A DNA stretch of 60,281 nucleotides, from contig CALDHM010000004.1 in assembly GCA_937941455.1 (NCBI GenBank), positions 1-60,281 on the forward strand. Reading direction: 5' to 3'. The position numbers and the translations under genes were made by a program. Shown piece after piece: positions 1 to 8,873 of the stretch (the first letter of the stretch is position 1; each line of letters begins with the position of its first letter). This DNA comes from an uncultured Pirellulaceae bacterium (lineage in GTDB: Bacteria > Planctomycetota > Planctomycetia > Pirellulales > Pirellulaceae). The notes under the pieces are model-generated. The model was not told the origin of the DNA. It did not search any database and saw nothing but the letters and a program-made list of their open reading frames with translations.

Positions 1-666
1 AACGTGCAGTTCAAAGAACGCTCACGGATTCCGGCAGCGAGCAATATCCTGGTGCGAACTAATTCGAGTATTCTGCACCAAGAGCATCAGCCCCACCACG
101 TGACCTTGACGCAGTCGTATTGGATTTCCGATCGCGAAGTCTCGGTCGGGCAATATCTAATGTCTCTTGATGACACGGCCTATCCGGAGGAGTTCAAACC
201 GCCGTTGAGCGGTCGGCAGCGTCCGGACGCGGCAACCAGCCCGACGCCCAATCAACCCGTGCAGCGAGTCAGTTGGAACGACGCGGCACTGTTTTGCAAT
301 TTGCTAAGTTGGTGGCAGGGGAAACGGCCCCATTATCATCAGATGAGACCTGTGGCCGAAGCCACTGCAGATGAAACGGCAGGGGAGAATCGATCGCTGC
401 GATACTCTGATGAGTGGTGGGTCGTCGTCGATCGAGAGGCCGATGGATTTTGTTTGCCGACGGAGGCGCAGTGGAAAATGGCTTGTCGTGCAGGGTCCAA
501 GACGAATTTCTTTTTCGGCGACGACTTCGACTTGTTTCGCTTTTATGGAGTCTTTTCCAGTGCCAAGTTGAACATGTTTTCGCCGCCCCATCATTCGCGA
601 CACGGTCTCATCGAGCAGTCGCTGGACAGGCTCTGCGGCAAGAAGTTTTCGCGAGGCTTTCTGTAA
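1..666 (+). pseudogene. SUMF1/FGE-sulfatase-domain protein, cut by the window edge and truncated by an IS fragment
   Basis: The frame is open from base 1, with a GTG at 4, so the true start probably lies outside the window. The protein carries hallmarks of the formylglycine-generating-enzyme (SUMF1) fold: HHVTLTQSYWISDREVSVGQY near residue 30, PVQRVSWNDAALFCN near 85 and GFCLPTEAQWKMACRAG near 148. Similarity stops at about residue 187 (base 564). From there the frame reads antisense through a transposase fragment to a stop at 664-666. The C-terminal half of the domain, including the region that holds the active-site cysteines in true FGE enzymes, is therefore missing. Many planctomycete SUMF1-domain proteins are not FGE enzymes, so the original role is unknown. 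Confidence 0.75.
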
Positions 667-747
667 GGTTGTGAAGTGGGGTACTGACTTCATCTGGATG
701 GTGGCTGTGTCACGTCCTGCAATCACCCAGGATACTCTGCAAGCCAC
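565..747 (-). mobile_element. Remnant of an IS4/IS5-type transposase gene (N-terminal third)
   Basis: On the minus strand the translation contains VPHFTTLQKASRKLL, then AAEPVQRLLDETVSR, then MGRRKHVQL. I recognise this as the N-proximal part of a transposase family common in planctomycete genomes. Similarity ends abruptly near base 565, exactly where the SUMF1 similarity of the plus-strand gene ends, giving a clean junction. No catalytic DDE region, inverted repeat or complete transposase was found. The upstream limit is uncertain and may extend to about 780. Confidence 0.6.
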
Positions 748-994
748 GGTAATCGAGATTGAGAAAGTTTTTCAGAACCAAACAGGCAAAGAGCAGCCTT
801 TGGGTAATTTTTTCGGGCTGTTCTTATGCGAATAATTGGGGAAAGCTTGTGCGGCGACGCACCAAGCCTCAAATAGTAAATCTTTCGGTGATTTGCTCGT
901 GGTACTCACGGGGCACCAATACGGAGTGTTTTCGCTTATGGTTACCCTTTTTTTATCAGATTTCTATAGAGCCGAATCGACTCCTTACGGCAAC
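667..994. other. Intergenic region without a recognisable gene
   Basis: Apart from the upstream part of the transposase remnant (to about 750-780) I see no coding potential, repeat or RNA gene. The open frame around 759-1097 has no recognisable features and overlaps the end of the lipoprotein gene in antisense. Confidence 0.5.
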
Positions 995-2155
995 TTATAG
1001 GCCGCCGTCACCGTCACCACCTTCATTGGCCTTGTCGCTTTCGTTGGTTTTGTCGTCGTCCTGGGCATTGTCAGAGGCGTTCGACTTATCTGCCTGAGTA
1101 GCGTTTTCGGAGCTTTTGGCCTGACCGTCGTCCTTGGCTTTGGCGTCGCTTCCTTCCTGGGCTTTGTCGTCACCGGAATTTTGCTCGTTTTGTTGTTCGT
1201 TTTTGCCGCGGTTTGCAGGTCGGTTCTGTGTCGCGGCGGCTGCCAACTCGCGCTGCTTCTTGAAGTATTTGTAAATGTTCTTCATCGTCTCGCGATTGTT
1301 CCCCATCTCTTTTTCCCAATAGCTGTTTTCAACCGGGCCGGAGACGGGGGTAATAACAAAGGTCGCGATGCCCAATTGTTTGACGGCTTCGTCGGCTTCG
1401 GGCAGCGGTGTGGCCTCCCAGACGAACACGTCCGGCTTCATTCCCTTCAACTCCTCGAGTTGTTCGGCCGTGGGCATCACCGAGGGTTCCCAGTGGACGT
1501 ATTCGAAATTCAATCCGTAGCGGCGAGCGAGGTAGTGGTAGTTTGGATGGGAGCCGACATACTTCAGATTTTTTACCGTGGACAAGGCTCCTTCGATTCC
1601 CGTGTAGAGATTATCCAAGCGGGTCAAAATTTCGGCGTAATTTTCCTCGATACGTTCCCTTAACTTGGGCTCGATGCGAATCAAGGCCTCTTTGACGGCC
1701 TCGAATTGCGCCTTGGCCAGATCGCCGTCGAACCAAGTGAACCCGAGGATGCCATCGTGTTGATGTTCGGGGCCGTCGCCGTGGCGGTGCGGCACGCCGG
1801 TTTTAATCTCGATCAGTTTGTCTTGGTAGCCCTCCCAAGTCTTGACGACTTTGGCGGTCGGTAAACTCGCCTTTTCGGCCCATTCGGAGACGTTGCCGCC
1901 GTTGAGCAAAATGAGGTCGGCCTGTTGGAACTTCGCGATGTCGCTTGCTGACGGAGACCAATCCTCGGGGACAACTCCCGGTGGCACCGGGAAGACGACT
2001 TCGATGTCGGACCCAAGCAGGCTGTCGCAAAAGTCCTGAAGAATGAACGAGTCGACCGCGACGACTTTCTTTTTCGCGCTGGAAAAGTTTTCATTACAAC
2101 CAACGGCTAACAAGCTCAATAGCGAGAGCCAGGCAACGGCATGTCGACACATCAT
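995..2155 (-). CDS. Metal (Zn/Mn-type) ABC transporter substrate-binding lipoprotein
   Basis: This is a cluster A-I (ZnuA/TroA-like) solute-binding protein, which would present a divalent metal to an ABC permease that is not in this window. The N-terminus is a lipoprotein signal ending LLAVGC, so it should be tethered to a membrane. A His-rich stretch (PHRHGDGPEHQHDG) sits where ZnuA proteins carry their mobile metal-binding loop. SHPNYHYLARRYGL and the later DVFVWEATPLPEADE segment fit the two-lobed fold. The last roughly 85 residues are a low-complexity Asp/Lys/Asn/Ser/Gln tail that is unusual for the family. A TTG lies four codons upstream, but the ATG at 2155 has GGAGA five bases before it and is preferred. 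The metal specificity is inferred. Confidence 0.8.
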   Translation of the reverse strand: MMCRHAVAWLSLLSLLAVGCNENFSSAKKKVVAVDSFILQDFCDSLLGSDIEVVFPVPPGVVPEDWSPSASDIAKFQQADLILLNGGNVSEWAEKASLPTAKVVKTWEGYQDKLIEIKTGVPHRHGDGPEHQHDGILGFTWFDGDLAKAQFEAVKEALIRIEPKLRERIEENYAEILTRLDNLYTGIEGALSTVKNLKYVGSHPNYHYLARRYGLNFEYVHWEPSVMPTAEQLEELKGMKPDVFVWEATPLPEADEAVKQLGIATFVITPVSGPVENSYWEKEMGNNRETMKNIYKYFKKQRELAAAATQNRPANRGKNEQQNEQNSGDDKAQEGSDAKAKDDGQAKSSENATQADKSNASDNAQDDDKTNESDKANEGGDGDGGL

Positions 2156-2201
2156 CTTTTCTCCCAATCAGCAAAAATTTTGAACGTCTCCCACGCACCA
2201 A

Positions 2202-2230
2202 ATTATCGCTGATAGACGGCGAATTGTCAC
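2202..2230 (-). promoter_or_regulatory. Candidate sigma-70-type promoter of the metal-binding lipoprotein gene
   Basis: Read on the minus strand, GTGACA (2225-2230) and GATAAT (2202-2207) are separated by exactly 17 bases and lie about 45 bases upstream of the chosen start. This is a good match to -35/-10 consensus. I see no convincing Zur-type palindrome next to it. Confidence 0.45.
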
Positions 2231-2430
2231 TAGGCCCAAAGCGAAGCAGTGGCTATGGGTTCCTGAGCGTGGATCCGATTGGCAAGCGGTGCTGCGGTGT
2301 GTAGCCGCCGGTTTGGGAGGAGTTCGATCTGAGGTGAAGACGCAAGGTTCCTTTTGGGAACAGTGGGTAGTCCAAGTTGAATTTTCTTCAATGTCGATTA
2401 CTTCTCCGAAGGAACACATTCGGCGTTTAT

Positions 2431-2480
2431 CCTCCCCTCAGCCTCGCTGCGCTCGGCCTCGACCCTCCCGGTGGGAGGGT
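2431..2480. repeat. Dispersed GC-rich repeat with terminal hairpin
   Basis: CAGCCTCGCTGCGCTCGGCC at 2439-2458 recurs in reverse orientation at 59880-59899 with one mismatch. It is followed by a perfect 8-bp stem, ACCCTCCC (2462-2469) and GGGAGGGT (2473-2480), then a short T run at 2487-2491. The hairpin could terminate plus-strand transcripts, but the conserved flank suggests a mobile or REP-like intergenic repeat of a type I associate with planctomycetes. The rest of 2231-2624 holds no gene that I can see. Confidence 0.55.
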
Positions 2481-2624
2481 AGTAGATTTTTCGCTGGCTG
2501 GCACGTTTGAACTCTGTCCGGCCCGTTTGATGTTGGTCGCCTTAACTCGCTGGCTGGCCCGATGGATGTTGCGACTCAATTAATCGGTATCCACTTGATC
2601 GCCTTCGCGAAGCGGCGCTGCAAT

Positions 2625-3431
2625 TCAAAGTACGGCGGTATTCGAAAGATAACCGAGCCCGAGCAAAATCAGCAAAAACACGCCGAGGGCGATGCGGTAG
2701 TAACCGAACAGGCGGAAACCATGACGTTGCAAAAAGCCGATGAAGAACTTGATGGCCAACATAGCCACGACGAAGGCTACGACATTACCAACCGCGAATA
2801 GCCACAAATCATCGGCGCTGAGTTGGCGAAATCCCTTGACCAGTTTGAACGCGGTCGCGGCGGCCATCGTGGGAACAGCAAGGAAAAAAGAAAACTCCGC
2901 GGCCGATTTTCGATCGAGCGATTGTTGCATCCCGCCGATGATGCTGGCCGCACTGCGGCTGGTTCCAGGGATCATCGCCAGGCATTGCCAGCAGCCGACC
3001 AAGAATGCTTGGCGATTCGACATGTCGTTGACCTCCCGAATTTGAGGCTTTTGGAACAGGCGATCGATGAACAGCAAGATCACGCCACCGATAATCAGTG
3101 CCAGGGCGACGGTAAATACGCTTTCGAGCATCGCATCGATCCGCTTGGCCAGCAAAAACCCCAGCACCACCGCCGGCACAACACCAAGGATCAGCTTGAT
3201 AAAAAACTGCCAATTCTTTTCGCGCAGAGGGTCGACGAACCGCCGCCAGTAAAGGACGACGACGGCGAGGATGGCACCGAGTTGGATCCCCACGGTAAAC
3301 AGCTTGGTGAAATCATCGTCGGGAATTCTCAAAAACTTGCCGGCTATGATCATGTGTCCCGTAGAGGACACAGGCAAGAACTCGGTTAATCCTTCGACGA
3401 TGGCAATCACGATAGCTTCGACGAGAGTCAT
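2625..3431 (-). CDS. uppP: Undecaprenyl-diphosphatase (BacA/UppP family)
   Basis: This inner-membrane phosphatase recycles undecaprenyl pyrophosphate to the monophosphate carrier used for envelope polysaccharide synthesis. The start at 3431 gives MTLVEAIVIAIVEGLTEFLP, followed by VSSTGHMI, the family N-terminal active-site motif. The second motif, PGTSRSAAS with following residues, lies mid-protein. Several hydrophobic helices span the 268 residues, a normal length. An open frame continues 157 codons upstream, but that part lacks family similarity, so I reject the longer start. The gene stands alone, divergent from leuC. Confidence 0.93.
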   Translation of the reverse strand: MTLVEAIVIAIVEGLTEFLPVSSTGHMIIAGKFLRIPDDDFTKLFTVGIQLGAILAVVVLYWRRFVDPLREKNWQFFIKLILGVVPAVVLGFLLAKRIDAMLESVFTVALALIIGGVILLFIDRLFQKPQIREVNDMSNRQAFLVGCWQCLAMIPGTSRSAASIIGGMQQSLDRKSAAEFSFFLAVPTMAAATAFKLVKGFRQLSADDLWLFAVGNVVAFVVAMLAIKFFIGFLQRHGFRLFGYYRIALGVFLLILLGLGYLSNTAVL

Positions 3432-3701
3432 GGGCGTCAGATGTTCTCCGTTGGCTGAGGCGAACCGCGGTCGGGAGCCGCGGACTGTCATTTTGCCTGG
3501 TTTGGCCATAAAATAGTATTGCAAAATAGCTGCAATCGCCGTGGCCTGCCTGAAAATGCCGCATTGGCATTCAGGCCAGGTCGCGTCCGTTGTAGCCCGT
3601 GCGACCGACCAGCGGCTCGATGAGATCGCGTGACTTTTCATCGTGCGAACGGCCATCGCAAGGTAATTTTTTGCCAGCACCCTTTGACTTGCTCGGAAAT
3701 C

Positions 3702-5117
3702 ATGAACACCAACTTGCCGAAAACCATGTTCGAGAAGATTTGGGAGGCCCATCAGGTCTACCAACCCTCGCCGAACCAATCGCTGCTGTATATCGATTTG
3801 CATCTCGTGCACGAAGTGACGAGTCCGCAGGCCTTCGAAGGGCTTCGCTTGGCAGGCCGTCGAGTGAGGCGCACCGACTTGACCGTGGCGACCCCCGACC
3901 ACAATGTGCCGACGACCAATCGCAGTCTACCGATTGCCGATCCGATCTCGCGTCAACAAGTCGAGACCTTGCGAGCCAACTGCAAGGAATTCGGGATTCG
4001 ACTGTACGATCTCGATAGCATCAATCAGGGAATCGTGCACGTGATTGGGCCGGAACTTGGATTCACCCAGCCCGGCATGACAATCGTCTGCGGCGACTCG
4101 CACACGGCTACCCATGGGGCCTTCGGCGCGCTCGCTTTCGGAATTGGAACATCCGAAGTGGAGCATGTCCTGGCAACGCAGACCTTGATTCAGTCCAAGC
4201 CGAAGACTTGCGAACTGCGAATCGAAGGTCGCCTCGGCCGCGGCGTCACGGCGAAGGATCTAATTCTGTACTTGATTGGCCGGCTGACGACCTCGGGGGG
4301 GACGGGCTATGTGCTAGAGTACACCGGCTCGACCATCCGCGGGCTGACCATGGAGGAACGCATGACAATTTGCAACATGTCGATCGAGGCGGGAGCGCGG
4401 GCCGGCATGATCGCTCCCGACCAAACCACGTACGACTACCTACGCGGCCGCCCCTTTGCGCCGAAAAATTTCGACATGGCGGTCGAACGCTGGCGAAGGC
4501 TGCCGACCGATCCTGGGGCGAAATATGACCGAGTCGAGTTGTTCGACGCGGCCGACATCGAGCCGCAGGTTACTTGGGGCACCAACCCGGGCCAAGTCAT
4601 CAGCATTAACGACCCGATCCCCGCGCCCAGCGACTTCACGGACCCCGTTGATCAACAGTCGGCCGAGTCGGCATTGAAGTACATGGACCTTCGCCCTGGC
4701 ATGCGTCTGACCGACACTCCGATCGATCGGGTCTTCATCGGGTCGTGCACCAACTCGCGAATCGAGGATCTGCGGGAGGCGGCGGCAGCGGTCAAGGGGA
4801 AACGGGTTCACGAACGTGTCCATGCAATGGTGGTGCCGGGCAGCGGCTTGGTCAAGCAGCAAGCCGAGGCTGAGGGGTTGGATCGAATCTTTATCGAGGC
4901 CGGCTTCGAGTGGCGGGAGGCCGGATGCAGCATGTGCCTTGGCATGAACCCCGATCAAATTTCGGCCGGGCAACGCTGTGCGTCAACCAGCAACCGCAAC
5001 TTCGAGGGGCGACAAGGCCGCGGGGGACGCACGCATTTGGTGTCCCCCACCATGGCGGCCGCGGCCGCGATTAAGGGGCGATTTGTCGATATTCGCGATT
5101 GGGATTTTGCATCATGA
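3702..5117 (+). CDS. leuC: 3-isopropylmalate dehydratase, large subunit
   Basis: With LeuD this protein isomerises 2- to 3-isopropylmalate in leucine biosynthesis. It is an aconitase-family protein of 471 residues. [13 protein letters not shown] at the start, [21 protein letters not shown], and [21 protein letters not shown] are family signatures. [15 protein letters not shown] and [13 protein letters not shown] carry the three cysteines that bind the [4Fe-4S] cluster. The ATG at 3702 is chosen because it aligns with the usual LeuC N-terminus; the frame is open further upstream. leuD follows after 60 bases, so the two are likely one transcript. Confidence 0.95.
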   Translation: MNTNLPKTMFEKIWEAHQVYQPSPNQSLLYIDLHLVHEVTSPQAFEGLRLAGRRVRRTDLTVATPDHNVPTTNRSLPIADPISRQQVETLRANCKEFGIRLYDLDSINQGIVHVIGPELGFTQPGMTIVCGDSHTATHGAFGALAFGIGTSEVEHVLATQTLIQSKPKTCELRIEGRLGRGVTAKDLILYLIGRLTTSGGTGYVLEYTGSTIRGLTMEERMTICNMSIEAGARAGMIAPDQTTYDYLRGRPFAPKNFDMAVERWRRLPTDPGAKYDRVELFDAADIEPQVTWGTNPGQVISINDPIPAPSDFTDPVDQQSAESALKYMDLRPGMRLTDTPIDRVFIGSCTNSRIEDLREAAAAVKGKRVHERVHAMVVPGSGLVKQQAEAEGLDRIFIEAGFEWREAGCSMCLGMNPDQISAGQRCASTSNRNFEGRQGRGGRTHLVSPTMAAAAAIKGRFVDIRDWDFAS

Positions 5118-5177
5118 TGCGGCGATCCCGTCGACGGATCGCCCTTGTTCTTCGAGATAGGTTTACGAGAAAGTATC

Positions 5178-5780
5178 ATGCAACCATTTACGAAACATAC
5201 GGGGCTGGTCGCAGCCATGGATCGCTCGAACGTCGACACCGACCAGATCATCCCCAAGCAATTTTTGAAGCGGATCGAGCGAACTGGCTTCGGCCAATTT
5301 CTCTTTTACGATTGGCGGTTCGATACCAAAGGCCAGCCCAACCCCGATTTTGAACTTAACCGGCCCGAGTTCGCTGGTGCGACCCTGCTGCTGGCGCGGC
5401 AGAACTTTGGCAATGGCTCGAGTCGCGAACATGCGGTGTGGGCGTTGTTGGATTACGGCTTCCGCGCGGTCATCGCCCAGTCGTTCGCAGATATCTTCTA
5501 CAACAACTGTTTCAAAAACGGAGTGCTGCCTGTCGTGCTCGCCGAGCATGAAATCGAGCATCTCCATCGGCAAGTCGCCGCTCGGCCCGGTTACCAAATG
5601 ACCGTTGACCTGGAACAACTGGTGGTACACGACGACTCGGGGTTTTCCGCTGAATTCGCGGTTGATGAATTCCGCCGCGATTGCCTGCTGCGGGGTCTCG
5701 ATGATATCGGGTTGACGCTTGAGCATGTCAATGAAATCGCTGCTTACGAAGCGCGAAGAGAAAAAGAATGGATCCCTTGA
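5178..5780 (+). CDS. leuD: 3-isopropylmalate dehydratase, small subunit
   Basis: This is the swivel-domain partner of LeuC, 200 residues and a normal length. Signatures are [20 protein letters not shown] and [16 protein letters not shown] near the N-terminus, and [20 protein letters not shown], which contributes to the active site. The ATG at 5178 begins MQPFTKHTG, matching typical LeuD starts. An earlier in-frame TTG is ignored. The 3' end overlaps the start of the next open frame by 13 bases, suggesting translational coupling to an unrelated-looking protein. Confidence 0.95.
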   Translation: MQPFTKHTGLVAAMDRSNVDTDQIIPKQFLKRIERTGFGQFLFYDWRFDTKGQPNPDFELNRPEFAGATLLLARQNFGNGSSREHAVWALLDYGFRAVIAQSFADIFYNNCFKNGVLPVVLAEHEIEHLHRQVAARPGYQMTVDLEQLVVHDDSGFSAEFAVDEFRRDCLLRGLDDIGLTLEHVNEIAAYEARREKEWIP

Positions 5781-6931
5781 TGATCTTCGGACTGCAGGGG
5801 CCTGTTGATTGTCGATCTGGTGGCGGAGGCAAGCAGGTCGCTGATGGCTATCGCAGACAACGGCAGCCCCGCACGAGGTTTGATCGTCGCCGAAACGGCG
5901 CGCTTGTCGGCAACCTTCTGCTGGTCATCACCGGTTGGTATCAACTCGCCGCCATTGGCCAAGACGCGCCGCTTGCCATCGAGCGGATTGCAGAAAATTT
6001 GCGTGACCCTTTTGGAATCGCTATTCAGCCGGATTCGGAGTCGATATTCGTCGCCGAGCGGGGGGGGTATCAGATCATTCGCTTACTCGGCGATCAGGTT
6101 GAGCCGGTGATTCAAGGTTTTCGCGCGGACGGCCCACGGCGAGAATTGGTTGGTCCGTTGCTCTTCGTTGATGCCAGCACCCTCGTCGTGCTTTGCAAAT
6201 CGATGCCGGAGGGGGAAGACGAATACTTCGTGTTTAGCGCCGTGCCGAAAAACCCCGGACGTAAAATAGGTGCCGGCGCCGCTCAGAAGTATCGAATCGG
6301 GCGGCGGGTTGCAAAGGAATTGCTGAGCGAGTTGGCCGATTTAACGGCATCAGGTTTGTCGATCTTTATCGCCGGGGCGAACCTCGACGGTGAGCCTGGA
6401 TTAGGCAAAGGCTCGCTTGCGGAATCCCGCATTCAAAAGATCGAGCCGCTACGTCTGGCCAATATCAATCCAGCGTGGGGGCGGCCCACGGCGATTGCCG
6501 ATTCCTCGCGTGGTCATTTGACCTTGGCTGTCGCTTCGAAAAACGGCGAGAAGGATTCATGTTGGCTAACCTTCTGGGATGACGACGGGAATTGTCTGGG
6601 TGAGTCTCCGCTGGCTGCCGCCGAGATTCGAGGGCTGGCATATCACCCCGATGGGGGGCGATTATTCGGTATCGGCCGAATCGACGACCGGGGTCAGCCT
6701 GCGTTATTACATATCATCGCCTCGCCCGTCGGTAGGAATGTTCGAGCGGTGAAGGTCGTAGAACTCAGCGATCCCCGAGCGATGGTGTTTACGAAATCGG
6801 GGGATTTGCTGCTAGCCAACAGCCGCGTGGCGACGTCCGAAACCGAGGCGACAACGTCCGGCGAAATTCTGAGAATTTCGGGGCTCGACCAGTCGAATCC
6901 GTCATGGCTTACGCCGGTCACAGGTCGATAA
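5768..6931 (+). CDS. Secreted or membrane-anchored beta-propeller-like protein of unknown function
   Basis: This protein of up to 387 residues overlaps the end of leuD. After an Arg-rich start comes one hydrophobic stretch ([17 protein letters not shown]), which looks like a signal peptide or anchor. The body contains strand-turn repeats such as [36 protein letters not shown] and [16 protein letters not shown], typical of NHL/SMP-30/WD-like propellers. No catalytic motif was recognised. The start is uncertain: the ATG at 5768 gives a 47-residue pre-hydrophobic segment, and the ATG at 5780 is an alternative. Its position after leuCD probably reflects read-through, not a role in leucine synthesis. 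Confidence 0.6.
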   Translation: MDPLMIFGLQGPVDCRSGGGGKQVADGYRRQRQPRTRFDRRRNGALVGNLLLVITGWYQLAAIGQDAPLAIERIAENLRDPFGIAIQPDSESIFVAERGGYQIIRLLGDQVEPVIQGFRADGPRRELVGPLLFVDASTLVVLCKSMPEGEDEYFVFSAVPKNPGRKIGAGAAQKYRIGRRVAKELLSELADLTASGLSIFIAGANLDGEPGLGKGSLAESRIQKIEPLRLANINPAWGRPTAIADSSRGHLTLAVASKNGEKDSCWLTFWDDDGNCLGESPLAAAEIRGLAYHPDGGRLFGIGRIDDRGQPALLHIIASPVGRNVRAVKVVELSDPRAMVFTKSGDLLLANSRVATSETEATTSGEILRISGLDQSNPSWLTPVTGR

Positions 6932-7462
6932 TTTCTGCGAAATGCTTCAAAATTGGCGGATTTATCGAGGATTTGAGGTTCGATGGGTCTTTGGCGGCAT
7001 GGCGACGGACTGCGGATCAGTGCGGGCCAAGAGCCTATCCTGAAACGAACCCTCGCTGACGCTTCGGGCTGACGCGTGCGATCGACTCTACAACTCTGGA
7101 CTGAAGAGCGGGATCGAAGTCATGGAAAACCGCAAGATAGGGGAAAAAGTCAAAATGCTGTTTAGGAAGCCGATTCCAGCTTCCCCCTTCAAGGGTGGAA
7201 CCGATCCGTGTATCGAGGGAGAGGACGTAGGTTTTTAGCTTAGGAATTGGGCGAAAATTTTGAAATTTTGCATAGAAATCGCTCAAAATGACATTACCCC
7301 GCGGCGTGCTCGGGGTTTACAAACAAAACGGGTGCACGAAAAAGAGAGATGAGCAAAAGCCGAGCCTCATCGATCGGATCGGCCAGAGAGAGCGCTGGTC
7401 CCTGATCAGGGCCAAATCGACACAGAAACGACGTAACAGATTTTTTTTGAACGAGGAATAAC
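6932..7462. other. Intergenic region with one dispersed repeat
   Basis: This 531-base gap holds a repeat copy at 7029-7070. A minus-strand open frame (7035-7286) reads through the repeat and ends in a sequence I recall as a translated repeat in planctomycete annotations (ARVSPKRQRGF), so I do not call it a gene. No promoter stood out for the following gene. Confidence 0.5.
7029..7070 (+). repeat. Dispersed intergenic repeat, copy 1
   Basis: AAGAGCCTATCC at the start, then a variable spacer and CCCTCGCTGACGCTTC plus GGCT. A near-identical copy lies at 40764-40804, and a related copy with the second half inverted lies at 51994-52064. All are intergenic. Confidence 0.65.
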
Positions 7463-8203
7463 ATGATTTCCCTACGTGTGTTAACGGTCGCCGTTTGCAC
7501 TTTTTTGATTTTCCAAGCGGCTGCGATTGCCCAGCCCCCGGGGGGCCGAGGTTTTGGTGGAGGGCCTGGCGGAATGCGGATGATAGGGGGAGGTATGGGA
7601 CCGGCCTTCCTCCTGATGAACGAGAAAGTTCGGGAGGAGCTGGAACTGGTGGATAGCCAGATTCGGGAACTGGAAGAACTGCAACAGAAAATGGGCGAAA
7701 AGATGCAGGAGCTTTTCCGAGACATGCGGAACTCTGGCGGTGATATGCGGCAAGCCTTTGAAGAACTCCGCCCCAAAATGGAAGAAATGACCAAGGACCT
7801 CGAGCAAGACATCGACGAGATTCTGACCCCCGATCAACGGCGACGCTTCAAACAACTCTATAATCAAACGCGCATTCGCGGATTTGGCGGCGTTGGCCAA
7901 GGCTTGCTCGACAATGACGAGATCAAAAAAGAGCTGAAAATCACAAGCGAGCAAGAAGATAAGCTGCGTGAGGAAGTCAAAAAGGCGCAAGAATTCCTGA
8001 ACGAGGAAACAGCTAAACTGCGGAAAAAAGCCATGGAACGCATTCTCGGGGTGTTGACGGCCGAGCAACGCAAAAAGTACGAGGAGATGATTGGCGAGGA
8101 ATTTGACTTCGGCCAACCTCAATTCGGTGGCCCATTTGGCGGCAACAACCGCGGCGGTAATCGCGGCGGTGGAAACCGTGGTGGCGGTCGCAGTGACTTC
8201 TAG
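7463..8203 (+). CDS. Secreted Gly-rich, helical Spy/CpxP-like protein
   Basis: The 246-residue protein starts with a signal peptide (MISLRVLTVAVC... ending AIAQ) preceded by GAGGAATAAC, a good ribosome-binding site. Next comes a Gly/Met-rich segment, then long charged helices with coiled-coil character (residues about 50-110 and 150-210). It ends in an Asn/Gly/Arg-rich tail with repeated GGNRGG. Two LTxxQ-like motifs (ILTPDQRRRF and VLTAEQRKKY) are the signature seen in Spy/CpxP periplasmic chaperones and in many planctomycete proteins of this kind. It stands alone and is closed by a strong terminator. Function beyond possible envelope stress or chaperone activity is inference. Confidence 0.75.
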   Translation: MISLRVLTVAVCTFLIFQAAAIAQPPGGRGFGGGPGGMRMIGGGMGPAFLLMNEKVREELELVDSQIRELEELQQKMGEKMQELFRDMRNSGGDMRQAFEELRPKMEEMTKDLEQDIDEILTPDQRRRFKQLYNQTRIRGFGGVGQGLLDNDEIKKELKITSEQEDKLREEVKKAQEFLNEETAKLRKKAMERILGVLTAEQRKKYEEMIGEEFDFGQPQFGGPFGGNNRGGNRGGGNRGGGRSDF

Positions 8204-8248
8204 CCTGCAAATTGTTCGTTGATCGACAAAACTTCTCCAAAAAAACGG

Positions 8249-8284
8249 AAAACCGGGCGGTCGTAAAGCCGCTCGGTTTTTTTT
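8249..8284 (+). terminator. Rho-independent terminator after the Spy-like gene
   Basis: A 12-bp stem with a single G-U pair, AAAACCGGGCGG (8249-8260) with CCGCTCGGTTTT (8269-8280), has an 8-base loop and continues into T to 8284. It lies 45 bases after the stop codon. Confidence 0.88.
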
Positions 8285-8728
8285 ACATCTGGTCCTCACC
8301 GCTGCTGGGAACGACGCGATTTCGAGATCGTCCATCGTTCAAAAACCAAGCGTTGTCTTACACGGAGGTTCTGTTCCCAAATGATTAGCTGAAGCCTTGA
8401 AACGTTGGGAATTCGCGAGAACCGAGGACTAGCAAACTGTGGCTGACGGGTTTGGGAACAGATCCCGGATTGATTCTCAAGCCTGGGGGTGGGCTCGCCC
8501 ATGCAAAAACGAGATTTTACTGAGTTGTTGCAAAAACTGCGATTTTTTTGGCGGGGAATTATTTCCGAAATGTTAAAAAAATTTTTTTGATTCGCCGAAA
8601 CCGTCACCCATTCGGGTGGTTCAATTTCTTGTGGGCCCGGAACCCCACAAGAAACGCACCTGCAGATCAAGTGACGCATCCCACTCCTCACCCCATCGAG
8701 GTGCGTTTCTTGTAGGGTTCCCATCATC
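8285..8728. other. Long intergenic region before the secretion operon
   Basis: This gap of about 440 bases has no convincing gene. The minus-strand open frame 8296-8727 lacks any recognisable feature and runs through the inverted repeats described separately. There is an A/T-rich patch at 8567-8590. Confidence 0.5.
8625..8721. repeat. Three-armed inverted repeat able to form two alternative hairpins
   Basis: Arm A (TTTCTTGTGGG, 8625-8635) pairs perfectly over 11 bases with the middle arm at 8644-8654, leaving an 8-base loop. The middle arm, extended to 8639-8661, also pairs with a distal arm at 8699-8721 over 22 of 23 positions. The two pairings are mutually exclusive. The distal arm overlaps the -35 side of the candidate promoter for the secretion operon. 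It may be a MITE-like or REP-like repeat or a regulatory site. Confidence 0.7.
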
Positions 8729-8734
8729 TATAAT
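8707..8734 (+). promoter_or_regulatory. Candidate promoter of the type II secretion-like operon
   Basis: A perfect TATAAT (8729-8734) is preceded after 16 bases by a poor -35 (TTCTTG, 8707-8712) that lies inside the distal arm of the inverted repeat. It is 140 bases upstream of gspE. Confidence 0.35.
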
Positions 8735-8873
8735 GCTGGTGGATGCGTCGTCAATCTATACCTGCTCGGGGGCTGTACCGTTTTGATTTTTTAAGCTTTT
8801 CGGTCTGTATTGCGCGGTAACGAGGTAGCGATGTGTCCTCGCGGTTTACGGATTCGAAAACGAGTAAAACCAA

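Noticed and set aside
304-747. 147-residue open frame on the minus strand as a complete gene
   Set aside because: Only the first part matches a transposase; the remainder is antisense to the SUMF1 gene.
3548-3576. Hairpin between uppP and leuC
   Set aside because: An 11-bp stem with a bulge but no T run, no leader peptide and no T-box or Leu-codon cluster, so no riboswitch or attenuator call.
7035-7286. Small minus-strand open frame
   Set aside because: It ends inside the dispersed repeat and has no recognisable feature; probably a translated repeat.
7481-8335. 284-residue minus-strand frame opposite the Spy-like gene
   Set aside because: The plus-strand gene has a signal peptide, ribosome-binding site and terminator; the antisense frame is a shadow.
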